Shown here: positions 12,625 through 13,878 of the stretch, piece by piece
How the letters are laid out: every line of letters begins with the position of its first letter
How positions within the stretch are numbered: position 1 is the first letter of the stretch
From: JANNHP01 sp031404455
Lineage (GTDB): Bacteria > Planctomycetota > JAJSAM01 > JAJVHW01
Reading direction: 5' to 3'
Assembly (NCBI GenBank): GCA_031404455.1
Contig: JANNHP010000097.1
Location: forward strand, 1-13,878
Length of the DNA stretch: 13,878 nt
Program-made: the position numbers and the translations under genes
The notes under the pieces: generated by a model
Databases searched by the model: none
Told to the model about the DNA's origin: nothing
What the model saw: only the letters and a program-made list of their open reading frames with translations

Positions 12625-13878
12625 ATGAGAGCGTCGTGGGGGTTCGGCTCGTTCGTGCGCGGGTTCGTCGTCGCGATCGGGGCCGTGTCCGTGCTCGGCG
12701 CGGACGTCCCCGCGGACGGCGCCGCCGCGGACCCGGCGTACTTCTCGTACGCGTTCGGCGGTGACATCGGCCGGATCGCGGCGGGCCCGGACGGCAGCGT
12801 GTACGTCGCCGGATGGACGGAGACGCCGGATCTGCCCGCGTCGACGTCGACACCGGAACCGATCGAGGTGTCGGAGTACGAAGTTCCGGGCTTCCTCTTC
12901 GTCGCGGCGCTCGCTCCCGACGGCAGCCCGATGTGGACGTCGTACGTAAGGTCCAGGCGCGGCCGGACGAGCTCACCGAACCTGCCGACGGGACTCGCCG
13001 TCGCACCCGACGGCTCCACGTGGATCGTCGGACACGGCACCATCGAATCCGTCCGCCCGTTCGACGTCGCGGACGACTCGGACTACGACGCGTTCGTGGC
13101 AAGGTTCCGCTCCGACGGGACGCTTGCATTCGCGTCGCATCTCGGTGGGAGCAGCTACGAGTTGATCTCCGGCCTCGCTGTGTCGCCCGACGGGGACGCG
13201 ATCGTCGTCGGGACGACGAGCTCCGACGACTTCCCCGGCGCACCCGCGGCGCCCAACTCGAACAACGCGTTCGTCGCGAGGCTCGCCGCTCAAGGCACCG
13301 GCGTCGTGTGGGCGCGCCGATTCGGCGGGGACTATCTCGCTGGCTACGGGTCGTTCCTCAGGGGCGGCAGCGTGGCGGTCGATTCGCAGGATGGCACGAC
13401 CGTCTTCGGTTGCTTCGGCAGGTCCGACACACCCGACCCGCCGTCCGCGAACGTCTTGTCGGCGCCGGTGCGGACGCGCGCGATCTCCGTCGGCGAAAGC
13501 ACATCGTTCGTGCTCCGGCTCGCTCCCGACGGCTCGACGATCGCCGGTGCCCGCCTGGACTTCTTCTTCGAGAGCGCGCTGCTCGCCATCGACGGCGACG
13601 GACGGATCGTCGTCGGCGGGACCTACGCGATCGCACGCGTGAACCGCGATCTGACGCGAGTCGAGGTCGCCCGCATCCGGCGCGAGCCGTCGGAGATGGT
13701 GACCACACTGATGCGCGCCGCCCCCGCGGGCCGCGTCCTCGTCGTCGACGAAGTGCGGTACCAGGAGTACCCGCCGATCCCGACGGAGCTCCGAGTCCTC
13801 GATCCCGCGCTCGCGGACGAACACCGTCCGGACCTCGCGACGCTCGGCGCCCGGGACATCGCCGTCGCCGCGGACGGC
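12625..13878 (+). CDS. Secreted beta-propeller protein with SBBP-like repeats (partial, C-terminus outside window)
   Basis: The frame is open from ATG 12625-12627, with GAGGA about 5 bases upstream, through the window end: 418 codons with no stop. A signal peptide covers about 1-26 (FVVAIGAVSVLGA). The mature part consists of repeats of about 45-60 residues built around a turn and a beta-strand pair: GPDGSVYVAGWTETPDLP (54-71), APDGSTWIVG (127-136), SPDGDAIVVGTTSSDDFP (187-204), SQDGTTVFGCFGRSDTP (254-270), and a later GDGRIVVGG. The G-x-V-GTTSSDDFP form and preceding FGGD or LGGSSYE are typical of SBBP-type propeller repeats of surface proteins. No enzyme motif is visible. Its role could be adhesion or matrix binding. 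It stands alone behind the tandem repeat, and its C-terminal domain (perhaps a sorting signal) is outside the window. Confidence 0.85.
   Translation, partial: MRASWGFGSFVRGFVVAIGAVSVLGADVPADGAAADPAYFSYAFGGDIGRIAAGPDGSVYVAGWTETPDLPASTSTPEPIEVSEYEVPGFLFVAALAPDGSPMWTSYVRSRRGRTSSPNLPTGLAVAPDGSTWIVGHGTIESVRPFDVADDSDYDAFVARFRSDGTLAFASHLGGSSYELISGLAVSPDGDAIVVGTTSSDDFPGAPAAPNSNNAFVARLAAQGTGVVWARRFGGDYLAGYGSFLRGGSVAVDSQDGTTVFGCFGRSDTPDPPSANVLSAPVRTRAISVGESTSFVLRLAPDGSTIAGARLDFFFESALLAIDGDGRIVVGGTYAIARVNRDLTRVEVARIRREPSEMVTTLMRAAPAGRVLVVDEVRYQEYPPIPTELRVLDPALADEHRPDLATLGARDIAVAADG

Noticed and set aside
11712..13043. Minus-strand open frame of about 440 codons opposite the TPR protein and propeller genes
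   Set aside because: It crosses the intergenic tandem repeat and two genes with signal peptides and domain repeats. Its translation is Ser/Ala/Arg-rich without motifs.

Overview
This is a chromosomal stretch from a very GC-rich bacterium (near 70 % by eye, with G or C at almost every third codon position). The mix of a CHASE4 histidine kinase, a GGDEF/EAL response regulator, a short FlgM-like protein, a secreted beta-propeller protein and GC-rich palindromic repeats fits a free-living, probably motile, environmental Gram-negative lineage such as Planctomycetota, Acidobacteriota or Myxococcota. This placement is inference. No marker in the window settles the phylum, and there are no rRNA, tRNA, phage, IS or CRISPR elements.

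Layout. (1) 1-192: C-terminal end of a plus-strand gene. (2) 217-9417: nine minus-strand genes. Read in the direction of transcription they are pdxJ-dapA (vitamin B6 and lysine/cell-wall precursor synthesis, coupled by a 4-base overlap), an ECF sigma factor, a cold-shock protein, a SpoU/TrmH-type RNA methyltransferase, a tryptophanase, and a two-component pair. The pair is a CHASE4-HAMP histidine kinase coupled by an ATGA overlap to a receiver-GGDEF-EAL cyclic-di-GMP regulator. (3) 9418-9487: a divergent intergenic region. (4) 9488-10446: two small secreted or membrane-anchored proteins in tandem that look like diverged paralogues. (5) 10470-10563: a large inverted repeat of REP/BIME type between convergent genes. 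(6) 10608-11180 minus: an RsmD-like methyltransferase whose usual DPPY motif reads APPY. (7) 11297-12501 plus: a FlgM-like anti-sigma protein coupled by a GTGA overlap to a secreted protein with a beta-rich domain, a TPR-like region and a proline-rich tail. (8) 12508-12555: a 24-base tandem duplication that could act as a double terminator or be a REP-type remnant. (9) 12625-end: a secreted beta-propeller protein with SBBP-like repeats, running off the window.

Functional picture. Most of the window is core metabolism and RNA modification. The signalling part joins an extracytoplasmic sensor to cyclic-di-GMP synthesis and breakdown, which in most bacteria tunes motility against surface growth. 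The nearby FlgM-like gene and secreted proteins are compatible with that theme, but the sequence shows no direct link between them.

No clearly new multi-gene system is visible. The most interesting leads are the FlgM/secreted-protein couple with a sigma-28-like -10 element, the tandem secreted paralogues, the RsmD with an altered catalytic motif, and three separate intergenic repeat families. No gene-free stretch exceeds 300 bases.
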